Positions 56,597 to 64,000 of a stretch of DNA of 64,000 nt are shown here, one piece after another. Position 1 is the stretch's first letter; every line of letters begins with the position of its first letter. The position numbers and the translations under genes were made by a program. Origin of the DNA: Ktedonobacteria bacterium (GTDB lineage: Bacteria > Chloroflexota > Ktedonobacteria > Ktedonobacterales > JACDGC01); contig DAIDGU010000046.1 of the NCBI GenBank assembly GCA_027459785.1, positions 37,869 through 101,868 of the forward strand, read 5' to 3'. The notes under the pieces were generated by a model. It made no database searches. It was given only the letters and a program-made list of their open reading frames with translations, and had not been told where the DNA came from.

Positions 56597-56917
56597 ATGG
56601 CGCATCAAATGCTGCTCACTCTGACCGATCAAGAATACGCCGCGCTGCGCGCGGAGGCAGCGCGCACCGGCACACCGCTGGAAGCCGTGCTGCACGCGGC
56701 CATCGCGCCCCTCGTGCCGGCACCCGCGCCCGACCAGTCTCCCATGACCGAACAGGAGTTCGTCGAATATCTCTACCACAAGGGCGTGATCATGAATATC
56801 CCCACCCATGAGCCACTGTCGCCGGACGAGGAAGCGGAATTGGAAGATCTGGCGCAGCTTTTCGCTGGCGGCAAGATGGCCTCGGATATGGTTAGCGAGG
56901 ATCGGGGGCCGCGCTGA
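56597..56917 (+). CDS. Antitoxin-like protein of a VapBC-type pair
   Basis: 106 aa. The N-terminus (MLLTLTDQEYAALRAEAARTGTPLEAVLHAAI) is a short helical DNA-binding-type segment and the rest is acidic (SPDEEAELEDLAQLF), the pattern of an antitoxin with a toxin-binding tail. AGGAGG lies about 8 nt before the ATG and a -10 TATACT is at 56533-56538. It overlaps the PIN toxin gene by one base (TGATG). Confidence 0.75.
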   Translation: MAHQMLLTLTDQEYAALRAEAARTGTPLEAVLHAAIAPLVPAPAPDQSPMTEQEFVEYLYHKGVIMNIPTHEPLSPDEEAELEDLAQLFAGGKMASDMVSEDRGPR

Positions 56918-57381
56918 TGGCAAGCTATTTCCTTGATACGTCCGCCTTGATCAAGCGCTATGTGAGTGAACTAGGCCATGCCTGGATAAACAGCATCTGT
57001 ACTCCTACCCAAGGGCATGCGTTGTATATTTCACAAGCTGCAATGGTGGAGGCGGTGGCGACACTCTGCCGCAAAGCGCGCGAACAAAGCATTTCCGAGG
57101 CACGCAGGGATGCCTTGATCAATCTGTTTCTAAGCCATCGTCGGCGTGGCTACGAAGTGGTGCGCGTGACAAACGTTGTCTATACTGCCGCTGGCAATCT
57201 GTGTCGTTCGCACAAGCTCCGTGCGTATGACGCTGTGCAGCTGGCGTGCGCTTTGGCCGTGCGGACCGGTGCGCTGGCGCACAACACACCTATTCCCACG
57301 TTTGTGTGCGCTGATCATGATCTGCTGGCCGTCGCCGCCACTGAAGGTTTGGCCACAGAAAACCCCAACCGCTATCCATGA
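56917..57381 (+). CDS. PIN domain toxin (VapC-like)
   Basis: A 154-aa PIN-fold ribonuclease. The acidic site is D7 (FLDTSALIKRY), E45 (AAMVEAVATL), D105 (LRAYDAVQLA) and D133/D135 (CADHD), complete for metal-dependent RNA cleavage. The gene overlaps the antitoxin-like gene upstream, the usual order and coupling of VapBC toxin-antitoxin pairs. It is followed by the convergent cobalamin-binding gene. Confidence 0.9.
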   Translation: MASYFLDTSALIKRYVSELGHAWINSICTPTQGHALYISQAAMVEAVATLCRKAREQSISEARRDALINLFLSHRRRGYEVVRVTNVVYTAAGNLCRSHKLRAYDAVQLACALAVRTGALAHNTPIPTFVCADHDLLAVAATEGLATENPNRYP

Positions 57382-57434
57382 GGTTGTTGCAGGACCATCT
57401 TTTCGCTTGGTTCACCAAGGCTGGATAGTGGAGG

Positions 57435-58391
57435 CTAGGCTTCCAGTCGTCGCCAGGCCGCCTCATGCAAGGGGATGCCCCACAGGATCGCCGCCAGGAT
57501 CTCGGCGGATTGCACCAGGCGCGGACCGGAGCGGTTGAAGTAAGCATTGCCGTCGGCCAGGTAGACGCGCCCATTGCGCACGGCTTGGAGCTGCGCCCAC
57601 AGCGGATGCGCTTGCAGGATCGGCACGTCTTGTTGCGTGCGTGCCAGGTCGAAGCCGCAAGGGGCCAGCACGATCACGTCGGGGTCTGCCGCCGCCAGGT
57701 CGTCCCACGCCAGCCAGGGCGAATGCGCCCCCGTTGCGCCGAAAAGATTCTCGCCGCCGGCAAGCTCCACCAGTTCCGGCGTCCAGTTGCCGGCGGCCAT
57801 CAGCGGATCGAGCCATTCCAGCATGGCGACGCGCGGGCGTGGGGGGCGTGCGCCGAAGTGGTCGTGCAGCATATTCAGCCGCGCCTGGTATGCCCTGACC
57901 AGCGCCGCCGCCACCTCGGCGCGCCCCAGCGCGTCGCCCACGCGCAGGAGATCGTCCCACACATCGGCCAGGCGATAGGGTGCCAGCGCGACGATACGCG
58001 GCGTCAGGCCCGTGATCTGCGCCAGCGCCGCGCTCACGTCCCGCTCGCTCACCGCGCAGACCTCGCACTGCGTCTGGGTCAGGATGACATCGGGCCGCAG
58101 GTCACGCAGCAGATCGACATCAATGCGATACACGCTCAGCGCCTGCAAGGCCGCCGGTGGCGCTCCCTGCGCCTGGGCCGAGCGCGCCTTGATCTGCGCA
58201 TCGATGGCCGCGCTGCTGAGATCTGGGGCGATCGCCGCGTGGCTGAGCGTTGGCAGCGCCAAGACCTCCGGCGGATAGTCACATTCATGCGAACGACCCA
58301 CCAGCCAGTCCAGGCAGCCCAATTCCGCCACCATCTCGGTCGCGCTGGCCAGCAGCGAAACGACACGGGGATAGTCAGGCCAACTCATCAT
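57435..58391 (-). CDS. Cobalamin/iron substrate-binding-like protein (BtuF fold)
   Basis: 318 aa of the helical-backbone periplasmic binding fold: PRVVSLLASATEMVAELGCLDWLVGRSHECDYP start, then QTQCEVCAVS and PRVAMLEWLDPLMAAGNWTPELVELAGG, and AAADPDVIVLAPCGFDL. It lacks a signal peptide, so unlike BtuF it is probably cytoplasmic, as seen in many cobalamin-binding proteins without transporters. No ABC transporter genes are adjacent. It lies downstream of panC, 57 bp away, on the same strand. Confidence 0.87.
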   Translation of the reverse strand: MMSWPDYPRVVSLLASATEMVAELGCLDWLVGRSHECDYPPEVLALPTLSHAAIAPDLSSAAIDAQIKARSAQAQGAPPAALQALSVYRIDVDLLRDLRPDVILTQTQCEVCAVSERDVSAALAQITGLTPRIVALAPYRLADVWDDLLRVGDALGRAEVAAALVRAYQARLNMLHDHFGARPPRPRVAMLEWLDPLMAAGNWTPELVELAGGENLFGATGAHSPWLAWDDLAAADPDVIVLAPCGFDLARTQQDVPILQAHPLWAQLQAVRNGRVYLADGNAYFNRSGPRLVQSAEILAAILWGIPLHEAAWRRLEA

Positions 58392-58448
58392 CTTGCCCTT
58401 TCACCAAGAAACGCGGTGCAAATGCTTTGCCTGCATAACGAGCGTATC

Positions 58449-59336
58449 TCACTCAGTCGCTGGAGCCGTCTCCCCGACATCCCACGTGCCGTCCGCGCGC
58501 CAGAGGTAGTTATCCAGCAGGTGCGGCGGGCCAACCTGGGCCACCAGCGCCAGCAGGGCGGGCGGCTGCACCACCACCAGGGGCGCGAAGGTCGCCGGAT
58601 CGACCACATCGGCGTAATCCAGCGTTGCCAACGGCTCGCTGGCGACCACAGCGCGCATGGTCGCACGGATCGCCTCGGCGTCCTGTTCACCGTTCGCTAG
58701 CGCCGCGCGTGCCGTCGCCAGCGCGCGATGCAGCACCAGCGCCGCCTGGCGTTGGGCGGGCGCGAGATAGACGTTGCGGCTACTGAGTGCCAGCCCGTCT
58801 GGCTCACGCATGATCGATCCTACGACGATCTGCACCGGCAGATTGAGATCCGCCACGAAGCGCCGCACCACCGCCACTTGTTGCGCATCCTTCTGGCCGA
58901 AATACACCTGGGTGGGCTGCATGATGGTGCAAAGTTTCGTCACCACCGTCGCCACGCCAGCGAAATGCCCTGGCCGCCGCGCGCCTTCCAGCCGTTCCAC
59001 CAGTGGCCCGTGCAGCGTGACGCTGGTAGCGAAGCCAGGCGGGTACATCTCTGCCGGCGACGGCATGAAGACGGCATCCACGCCAGCGGCCTCCAGCAAG
59101 GCCAGATCGCGCGGCGTGTCGCGCGGATACGCCGCGAAGTCTTCCGCCGGCCCGAATTGCAGTGGATTGACGAAGATGCTCACCACCACGCGCCGGTTCT
59201 GCGCACGCGCCAAGTGCACCAACGAGAGGTGGCCGGCGTGCAGGTAGCCCATCGTCGGCACGCAGCCGATGCCTTCCGCCGCCGTCCAGTCGGCACGCGC
59301 CGCGCGCCACGCCGCAATCGTCGTGTAGATATCCAT
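58449..59336 (-). CDS. panC: Pantothenate synthetase
   Basis: A 295-aa enzyme joining pantoate and beta-alanine with ATP, the last step of vitamin B5 synthesis. Motifs: VPTMGYLHAGHLSLVHLAR (ATP-binding HxGH), VVSIFVNPLQFGPAEDFAAYPR, VYFGQKDAQQVAVVRRFVADL and IMREPDGLALSSRNVYL (KMSKS-like). The length fits the family. The panB and panD genes are not adjacent. A -10 TATAGT with a weak -35 TCGGCA lies upstream (59377-59405). Confidence 0.96.
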   Translation of the reverse strand: MDIYTTIAAWRAARADWTAAEGIGCVPTMGYLHAGHLSLVHLARAQNRRVVVSIFVNPLQFGPAEDFAAYPRDTPRDLALLEAAGVDAVFMPSPAEMYPPGFATSVTLHGPLVERLEGARRPGHFAGVATVVTKLCTIMQPTQVYFGQKDAQQVAVVRRFVADLNLPVQIVVGSIMREPDGLALSSRNVYLAPAQRQAALVLHRALATARAALANGEQDAEAIRATMRAVVASEPLATLDYADVVDPATFAPLVVVQPPALLALVAQVGPPHLLDNYLWRADGTWDVGETAPATE

Positions 59337-59376
59337 CGCGCTTTTCCCTATCGTTCCTGTGGATGACCTCTTTCAT

Positions 59377-59405
59377 ACTATAGCGCATCTGGCGTTTTCT
59401 GCCGA
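59377..59405 (-). promoter_or_regulatory. Possible panC promoter
   Basis: On the minus strand: -35 TCGGCA (59405-59400), 17-bp spacer, -10 TATAGT (59382-59377). Confidence 0.35.
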
Positions 59406-59507
59406 TAGAAATATACGTGAAATAGGAGTTCCTGGTACGTACATTGCGCCAGCAGCCCCTATAACAACTGCGCACAGGCGCGTCGCGCCGGAAAGGGTAC
59501 ATTCGGT

Positions 59508-59735
59508 ATGGTCGCTATTATTTTGGGTATGTTGCTCACCTGGATCCTCATCTGCCTGGGGTTGACCCTCGCCGCCGCTCGTAGCACCCAGCGCCAGGCA
59601 CGAGCGCTCCTTGCACCCGCACCGGCATCCGCCACTGTGGTTCCCAGCCACGAAGTAGCCCCTCCGCTCGTAGCGGCGGAAGTTCCCCCCGTGCCACGCA
59701 TCGCGCCCGATGCCATGCCTTCACTGGCACAATAA
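59508..59735 (+). CDS. Small single-pass membrane protein
   Basis: 75 aa: an N-terminal hydrophobic helix (VAIILGMLLTWILICLGLTLA) and a Pro/Ala-rich tail. AAAGGG is about 11 nt before the ATG. A hairpin followed by TTTTAT at 59776-59803 could end its transcript. No family is recognised; it may be real because start, helix and terminator agree. Confidence 0.45.
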   Translation: MVAIILGMLLTWILICLGLTLAAARSTQRQARALLAPAPASATVVPSHEVAPPLVAAEVPPVPRIAPDAMPSLAQ

Positions 59736-60114
59736 CGCCTGCGTTTGGCTGGTAAACATCGTGATTATCAAACACGGACAGGCAGAAATGTCTGTCCTTT
59801 TATATTACGCCTAACCAACGCCGCCGTTCGTTAGCGTTCCCACTCACGTTATTTTTTACCAACCATCAGCCCGTGTTTTTAATGTGTTATGACAACTTCA
59901 CCTATGTACCTCGGTTGCTGCCAGCCCTGTCTATTTCTGTCTTGGGTACATTGACCGCTAGCCTTATGGTCCTAAAACCAGCTAGACGAGCCAGCGAGAC
60001 CATATACTACAGGGTAAGAGACTTCATCGTGAAGTCAACGTTGCGATTTGGTTGGGGATATTCCCTGGCGCTTGAAATTTTCCGGCGGTGGGGAAGGATG
60101 AGGATGGATGGTGT
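59736..60114. other. AT-richer intergenic region before the Xer-like gene
   Basis: About 380 bp. It holds the hairpin at 59776, a -10-like TATACT (60003-60008) and a perfect dyad GACTTCA-TCG-TGAAGTC (60020-60036) that could be an operator. A possible 85-aa open frame (59873-60130) has no ribosome site and overlaps the recombinase start, so it is not called. Confidence 0.45.
59776..59803 (+). terminator. Hairpin with T-tract, R1-like
   Basis: GGACAG (59776-59781) pairs with CTGTCC (59792-59797), followed by TTTTAT. The whole 22 bp resembles a diverged R1 palindrome, so a dispersed repeat may serve as the terminator. Confidence 0.45.
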
Positions 60115-60999
60115 ATGGAAGAGACGATAGCTGCATTTGCCAAACATATGAGCGACCAACACGCCAGCGCCAATACCAGTGGCGCGTATGCGACGGATCT
60201 ACGGCAGTTGGCGAAGTTTTTGCACGCGCATAAGATCAACCAGTGGACCGCCATTACGCGCGATCACCTGGTCGCGTATCTCGTTGCCCTACGTGACCAA
60301 TACAAGGCGACGACGATCAACCGGAAACTAGCGGCGTTCAAACGCTTCTTTCAATGGCTCAGTGAAACGGGCGCATTGGCGAACGACCCCACGGCGGGGC
60401 TGAGCGCGCCGCGCGTGTCGCCGGAGCGGGGGGAGCCGGTGAGCAGCACCGATGTGGAAAAGCTGCTGAGCCAGATAACCGCCCGTGATGCCATCGGACT
60501 GCGCGACCGCGCCATGCTCTATCTGCTGGCCTTCACCGGCGTGCAGGTTTCCGAAGCGATCGCGTTGGATACAACCGATATCAATTTCGAGCGCCAGCCG
60601 GTAGTTTACGTGGGCCGCACGAAAAAGAGCCGCCGTCCGCGCGTGCTGCAACTGGACCCCGCGACGCTGGACGCGCTACGCGAATACCGCGACGCGGGCC
60701 GGCACAAGCTGGTGCATAACAAAAAGGAACATGCGCTGTTCGTCAACCACCACGGCCTGCGCCTGACCCGCCAGGGATTGTGGCTGATCGTCACCTCGCA
60801 CGCGGAAGCGGCAGGCGTCAAGGGCATCACGCCCCAGACGCTACGCCAGACGTATGCCGCCAGCAAGCTCGCGCACGGTGCGGAGTTGCGCGTGGTGCAA
60901 GAGTTGCTCGGCCACGCCAGCATCACGACGACGCAGATGTATCGCCCGGCACGGGGCGGCGATAATGCTCCCCGCAGTCGCGCACCCATCCATGCATAG
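60115..60999 (+). CDS. Tyrosine recombinase-like protein with lost catalytic residues
   Basis: A 294-aa protein with the full Xer layout: SAM-like N-terminal DNA-binding domain (about 1-85) and catalytic-type C-terminal domain. The Tyr nucleophile (Y276, TTTQMY), H267 (ELLGHASI), R244 (QTLRQT) and a beta-hairpin Lys (GRTKKSRR) are present. The first catalytic Arg, normally in TGLRxSE, is Gln here (TGVQVSE, Q144), and the His of the HxxR box is Gln (PQTLRQT, Q241). Recombination would be weak or absent; it may only bind DNA. ATG 60115 is preferred to GTG 60088. Repeats follow directly downstream. Confidence 0.85.
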   Translation: MEETIAAFAKHMSDQHASANTSGAYATDLRQLAKFLHAHKINQWTAITRDHLVAYLVALRDQYKATTINRKLAAFKRFFQWLSETGALANDPTAGLSAPRVSPERGEPVSSTDVEKLLSQITARDAIGLRDRAMLYLLAFTGVQVSEAIALDTTDINFERQPVVYVGRTKKSRRPRVLQLDPATLDALREYRDAGRHKLVHNKKEHALFVNHHGLRLTRQGLWLIVTSHAEAAGVKGITPQTLRQTYAASKLAHGAELRVVQELLGHASITTTQMYRPARGGDNAPRSRAPIHA

Positions 61000-61044
61000 A
61001 GGGCCAAAGGGCGGTGGGAGGGGCCTCAGCGCGTCATACCTTAC

Positions 61045-61066
61045 GTGGACAGACATACCTGTCCAC
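61045..61066. repeat. R1-like palindrome in the repeat cluster
   Basis: GTGGACAG (61045-61052) and CTGTCCAC (61059-61066) with a 6-nt loop; a variant of the R1 family. Confidence 0.65.
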
Positions 61067-61072
61067 CATCGG

Positions 61073-61146
61073 GACAGACACGAATGTCTATCCTCCGGGG
61101 GAGCGGAGTGACAGACACGAATGTCTATCCTCCGGGGGAGCGGAGT
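61073..61146 (+). repeat. Two identical 37-bp tandem repeats
   Basis: Two adjacent identical units (61073-61109, 61110-61146), each starting GACAGACACGAATGTC and ending GGGGGAGCGGAGT. A degenerate third copy follows (from 61147). Each unit contains an R1-like half palindrome. Confidence 0.85.
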
Positions 61147-61182
61147 GACAGACAGGAATGGCTGTCCTCTGGGTGGTCGTGG

Positions 61183-61202
61183 GGCGGACATTCCTGTCCG
61201 CC
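61183..61202. repeat. Dispersed palindrome R1, copy d
   Basis: Perfect GGCGGACATTCCTGTCCGCC preceded by CGTGG, at the end of the cluster. A further short direct repeat (CCGTGTTGATG...GCTACA) follows at 61201-61245. Confidence 0.85.
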
Positions 61203-61238
61203 GTGTTGATGCAGCTACAAGCCGCCGTGTTGATGTGG

Positions 61239-62150
61239 CTACATCACAGATAGTGATTCCAGTGTCACGCGCACGGCGTCGTGATGGAAGCCTTGGTAAA
61301 AAGTCGGCGTGCGGGCGGGATCGGCATCGACAAAGCGCAACGCATCGGCATAGCTGAAACCGATGAGATCCGGCAGGTTCGCGGCCTCCATCCAATCCGG
61401 GGGCAACGATCCGGCGTCCAGCGTTTGCCGGCAATGGCGCGCGACTTCATCGAAATAGGCGAGGTTGCGCTGTGGCAGGTCGGGGTCCGTTGTGCCGCCG
61501 TGGCAGGGAACGACCATCGCGGGCGCGAGCGCGCTGATCTGCGCCAGCGAGGTGCGCAACACCGGCAGATCGTGCGCGTGATGCACCAGGGGGAACGGGA
61601 ACTCGGCGGCATCCCCTGCCAGCAGCAGGCGGATCTTCGGCACCCACACGGCGACGTGATCGTCGGTATGGCCAGGGGTGGGGATGAGTTCCAGCGTCAG
61701 ATCGCCGCCATCCAGGCACAGCGTCTCGCTGAACGTGATGGTCGGCGGAGTCAGCTTGACCGTGCCGAAACGTTGTTCCTCAGCTTGCTTCTGCGCCAGC
61801 TTGTCGCGCGCCGCCTGGCTTTGCATGCGGGCGCGGGTCTTCGCGTGGCCGATGATCGGCGCGGCATAGCGCCCCTCGATGTCGGCGAAAATGCTGTTGC
61901 CCCAGCAATGATCCCAATCCGCATGTGTATTGATGACAACGAGGTGCCGCCCCTGGCGCACACGCTGCAACGATTGCATGATCTCTGTCGCCAATTCCGG
62001 CGTTCCCATCGTATCCACAACCACCAGAAAGCGTTGGGTGATCAGCGCGAACGTATCAACATCTTCCCCCGCGCGAAAGATGTGCAGCCGCTCGTCCCAG
62101 CCATCGTTTGGCACCACTTTCGCCCGCACCGGCGCGCGTTCTTCTTCCAT
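61239..62150 (-). CDS. Metallo-beta-lactamase-fold hydrolase
   Basis: A 303-aa MBL-fold protein. The metal motif is THADWDH (H-x-D-x-DH, slightly different from HxHxDH because the first pair is His-Ala-Asp), then PTPGHTDDHVAVWV, LLLAGDAAEFPF and VPCHGGTTDPD supply the further ligands. Such enzymes cleave thioesters, lactones or phosphodiesters; the substrate is unknown. The last codons run into the repeat cluster region. A helical insert (RARMQSQAARDKLAQKQAEE) lies between the first and second motif. Confidence 0.9.
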   Translation of the reverse strand: MEEERAPVRAKVVPNDGWDERLHIFRAGEDVDTFALITQRFLVVVDTMGTPELATEIMQSLQRVRQGRHLVVINTHADWDHCWGNSIFADIEGRYAAPIIGHAKTRARMQSQAARDKLAQKQAEEQRFGTVKLTPPTITFSETLCLDGGDLTLELIPTPGHTDDHVAVWVPKIRLLLAGDAAEFPFPLVHHAHDLPVLRTSLAQISALAPAMVVPCHGGTTDPDLPQRNLAYFDEVARHCRQTLDAGSLPPDWMEAANLPDLIGFSYADALRFVDADPARTPTFYQGFHHDAVRVTLESLSVM

Positions 62151-62391
62151 TACCCCTCGCTCCTTTCGCCGCTCACGTCATGCGACATCGCTTCCTCTTG
62201 TAGTATGCGGCATCTTGTGCGCTCGTGCAAACGGTATGATCGCACAGCCGCGCGTGGCGGGGGCCGTGGGTGCATGGCGGGCGCGCAGCCAGCGGATCGG
62301 CCAAGGACAACGGGAGCAGCTAACAAGGCCACCCGGCGGTGAAAGCACGTATAGTTGCAGTTCGCCCTCACCGACCGGCTCGGTTTTACGA

Positions 62392-63672
62392 TTACCGCAC
62401 CGCGCGGACCGGCTGAACGACGCCGGCTGGTACAGCCGGCGTTGCGCCGCCCAGCAAAGCGGCGTAAGCGGCCTCGTAGCGCGGCACGACGGCACTGGCG
62501 GTGAAGTGCTGCACCCGTGCTTGCGCAGCCACGCCCATGCGCCGGCGTAGCGCGGGGGCGGCGCAGAGGCGCTGCATGGCGGCGGCGAGGTCGGCGGGAT
62601 CATCCGGCGTCACCAGCAGGCCACTCTCGTCATCCACGATGATGTCGGCCAGGCCGCCGATGCGCGAGGCGATCACCGGCTTGCCCATCGCCATCGCTTC
62701 CAGCGCGACGATGCCGAACGGCTCCGCCCAGGTGGACGGCACCAGTGCGAGGCTGCTGCGCCGCCAAGCTTCCATCACGGCATGGTTCGGCCAATTTTTC
62801 AGCACGGTCACGTTGGCCGGCACATCCTGCGTCTGCACTGGATATTCGTTCGTCTCGTAGCCGATGATCACCAGCGGCGGCGCGTCGCTCAGGCGGCGAT
62901 AGGCTTCCAACAGAACATCCACACCTTTGTAGCGCCCAAAAGCTCCGACATACAGCATGAAATCGCCGGCGGGCAACTGGTCCATAAACGCATCATTGTC
63001 GCCGTGCGGTGTGGTGATGTCGTCCGCCACGAAGTTCGGCAGCACCTCGTAGGGGATGCCGGAGGCGTCCAGTTGATTCGTCTCCGCGACGGAGGTACTC
63101 ACCGGCAAGCACAGATTCACCGTGCGGCGCTCGATCTGGCGCATCGCCCACAGGGAGCCAAGCGTCACCGCACCCTTCGCCAACCCATAATGGTCTCGCG
63201 TGCAGCTCAGGCACTTGCTGAGGCCGGGTCCAGTGCAGGGGGCGTCGTGATAAATCAGCTTTTTCTTGGGACAGATAAAGCTGTGATCGCAGACGCTCAG
63301 CACCAGCTTCGCCCCTTGCCACGCCGCGAAGGGCAGGTAGGTGAAGACCATCCAGTTGAGCGCGTGAACGATCTCCGGCTGCTCCTGGGCCAGAATGCGC
63401 CGGAGCGCGTTGGCGGCGGCGGGGTCGGGGAACGACGGCATCTGCGTGCGGTTGGGATCGGCATGCAAGAAGTGTGCGCGCTGCATGGCGCTATGCACGC
63501 GATAGACGCGCACGCCCCGGTCGATCTCGAACTCCGGCGTGTCGTTCTGCCAGGAGGTGACGACGGACACGTCGTGGCCGCGTGCCGCCAGGGCCACGCT
63601 CAGGTCTTGCGCGAAGCGCTCCTCGCCGCCCAAGAACGGCGGATAGAGTTGCGCGAGCATCATGATTCGCAT
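62392..63672 (-). CDS. GT4 family glycosyltransferase
   Basis: A 426-aa GT-B fold enzyme. MRIMMLAQLYPPFLGGEERFAQDLSVALAARGHDVSVVTSW is the typical N-terminal start. The C-terminal donor-binding domain has LYVGAFGRYKGVDVLLEAYRRL and PSTWAEPFGIVALEAMAMGKPVIAS (the E-x7-E motif). A Cys-rich segment (CPKKKLIYHDAPCTGPGLSKCLSC) in the middle may bind metal. ATG 63672 is chosen because AAAGGA is 8 nt upstream. A -35-like TTGACA is at 63723-63718 but the -10 is poor. Confidence 0.9.
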   Translation of the reverse strand: MRIMMLAQLYPPFLGGEERFAQDLSVALAARGHDVSVVTSWQNDTPEFEIDRGVRVYRVHSAMQRAHFLHADPNRTQMPSFPDPAAANALRRILAQEQPEIVHALNWMVFTYLPFAAWQGAKLVLSVCDHSFICPKKKLIYHDAPCTGPGLSKCLSCTRDHYGLAKGAVTLGSLWAMRQIERRTVNLCLPVSTSVAETNQLDASGIPYEVLPNFVADDITTPHGDNDAFMDQLPAGDFMLYVGAFGRYKGVDVLLEAYRRLSDAPPLVIIGYETNEYPVQTQDVPANVTVLKNWPNHAVMEAWRRSSLALVPSTWAEPFGIVALEAMAMGKPVIASRIGGLADIIVDDESGLLVTPDDPADLAAAMQRLCAAPALRRRMGVAAQARVQHFTASAVVPRYEAAYAALLGGATPAVPAGVVQPVRAVR

Positions 63673-63803
63673 CGAAAGCATCCTTTTTTATCAAACAACA
63701 CATAATGGTTGATATCTTGTCAAATCAACGGGACAAAACGGCTGTATACATGCTATTGGCCCTGTCCATTTTTGAATGGGCGCGATAAATCACGCCCCGC
63801 GCG

Positions 63804-63903
63804 TCCGTCTGACACCCTATTTGAGTACAGACGGTGGTCAGCGGGGCCGGACAGACAAGAATGAGGGCGTTTCCAAACCTGGAAACGCGGGCTGAAATAG
63901 GGT
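63804..63903 (+). other. Nested inverted repeats upstream of the last gene start
   Basis: Stem CCGTCTG/CAGACGG (63804-63810, 63828-63834), stem ACCCTATTT/AAATAGGGT (63814-63822, 63895-63903) and a 9-bp hairpin GCGTTTCCA/TGGAAACGC (63867-63888). The first two overlap and so compete or form a pseudoknot. A structured leader for the gene at 63952 is possible. Confidence 0.45.
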
Positions 63904-63951
63904 AGGATGGTCCAGAGTGGACGACTCGTCCTCGTCCGCCAGGAGCCATCC

Positions 63952-64000
63952 ATGACACCGTTACTGGGTACCGAAGCGGTGCCGGTCCCGCCCCCATCAT
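63952..64000 (+). CDS. Start of a gene cut by the window edge
   Basis: AGGAG (63941-63945) lies 6 nt before ATG 63952, which opens a frame to the window end (MTPLLGTEAVPVPPPS). Only 16 codons are visible and no family can be given. Confidence 0.4.
   Translation, partial: MTPLLGTEAVPVPPPS

Noticed and set aside
59873..60130. 85-aa open frame before the Xer-like gene
   Set aside because: No ribosome site and it overlaps the recombinase start; composition looks random.
61073..61146. Possible CRISPR array
   Set aside because: The identical 37-bp units are directly adjacent with no spacers and no cas genes are in the window.
63725..64000. 91-aa minus-strand open frame at the window end
   Set aside because: It has no family features and lies antisense to nested inverted repeats and a better plus-strand gene start.

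Overview
The window is high-GC bacterial chromosome. It most resembles Chloroflexota (Ktedonobacteria/Thermomicrobia-like). The evidence is the combination of DUF4012, DUF2851, DUF711 and DUF3536-type GH57 proteins, a mycoredoxin-like protein, a prkA-yhbH-spoVR stress/sporulation operon and a large IS605-type TnpB. The phylum call is an inference from gene content, not from a marker alignment.

Layout. 1-342: minus-strand tmRNA (ssrA) cut by the window edge, divergent from an FKBP prolyl isomerase. 1.5-4.3 kb: ABC exporter pair converging on a VTT/DedA-like membrane protein. 4.6-10 kb: membrane-anchored STAND NTPase with TPRs, DUF2851 protein, PH-like membrane protein, zinc-ribbon membrane protein. 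10.2-11.7 kb: a pseudoknotted RNA with an intrinsic terminator just upstream of kynureninase. 11.7-16.7 kb (minus): lone TnpB nuclease, then the dxr-rseP-lipoprotein operon. 16.9-23.1 kb: DUF4012 protein and a cell-surface sugar cluster (sugar transferase, Gfo/Idh/MocA dehydrogenase, DegT aminotransferase). 23.1-24.3 kb: type III polyketide synthase. 25-31.7 kb: prkA, an Rpn-type nuclease, yhbH interrupted by an intein, spoVR. 31.8-37.2 kb: mycoredoxin, nadE, prs, chemoreceptor. 37.3-40.3 kb: PadR regulator with its membrane partner, GH57. 40.6-47.1 kb: anti-sigma and sigma factors, polynucleotide kinase-phosphatase, GH15. 47.1-50.5 kb: AT-rich restriction-modification island. 50.7-59.3 kb: DUF711, YtxH, response regulator, ArsA/GET3 ATPase, phytoene synthase, patatin, VapBC-like pair, cobalamin-binding protein, panC. 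60-64 kb: degenerate Xer-like recombinase, tandem repeat cluster, metallo-beta-lactamase-fold hydrolase, GT4, start of a further gene.

Linked functions: dxr and crtB belong to isoprenoid/carotenoid metabolism; rseP and the lipoprotein to envelope proteolysis; sugar transferase, aminotransferase and dehydrogenase to surface glycan assembly; PrkA, YhbH and SpoVR form a conserved stress module; GH57 and GH15 suggest alpha-glucan metabolism.

Most notable signals: (1) an A-B-A'-B' pseudoknot RNA plus terminator before kynU; (2) a LAGLIDADG intein that splits the metal-binding MIDAS motif of YhbH; (3) a lone 627-aa TnpB with a consensus promoter and three abutting hairpins in its 3' end, a guide-RNA-like layout; (4) a 20-bp palindromic repeat scattered through the window and inserted in the same reading frame (peptide ADRNVRPT) in two unrelated proteins; (5) a Xer-like recombinase lacking two catalytic residues. 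All calls come from reading the sequence; no database searches were run.
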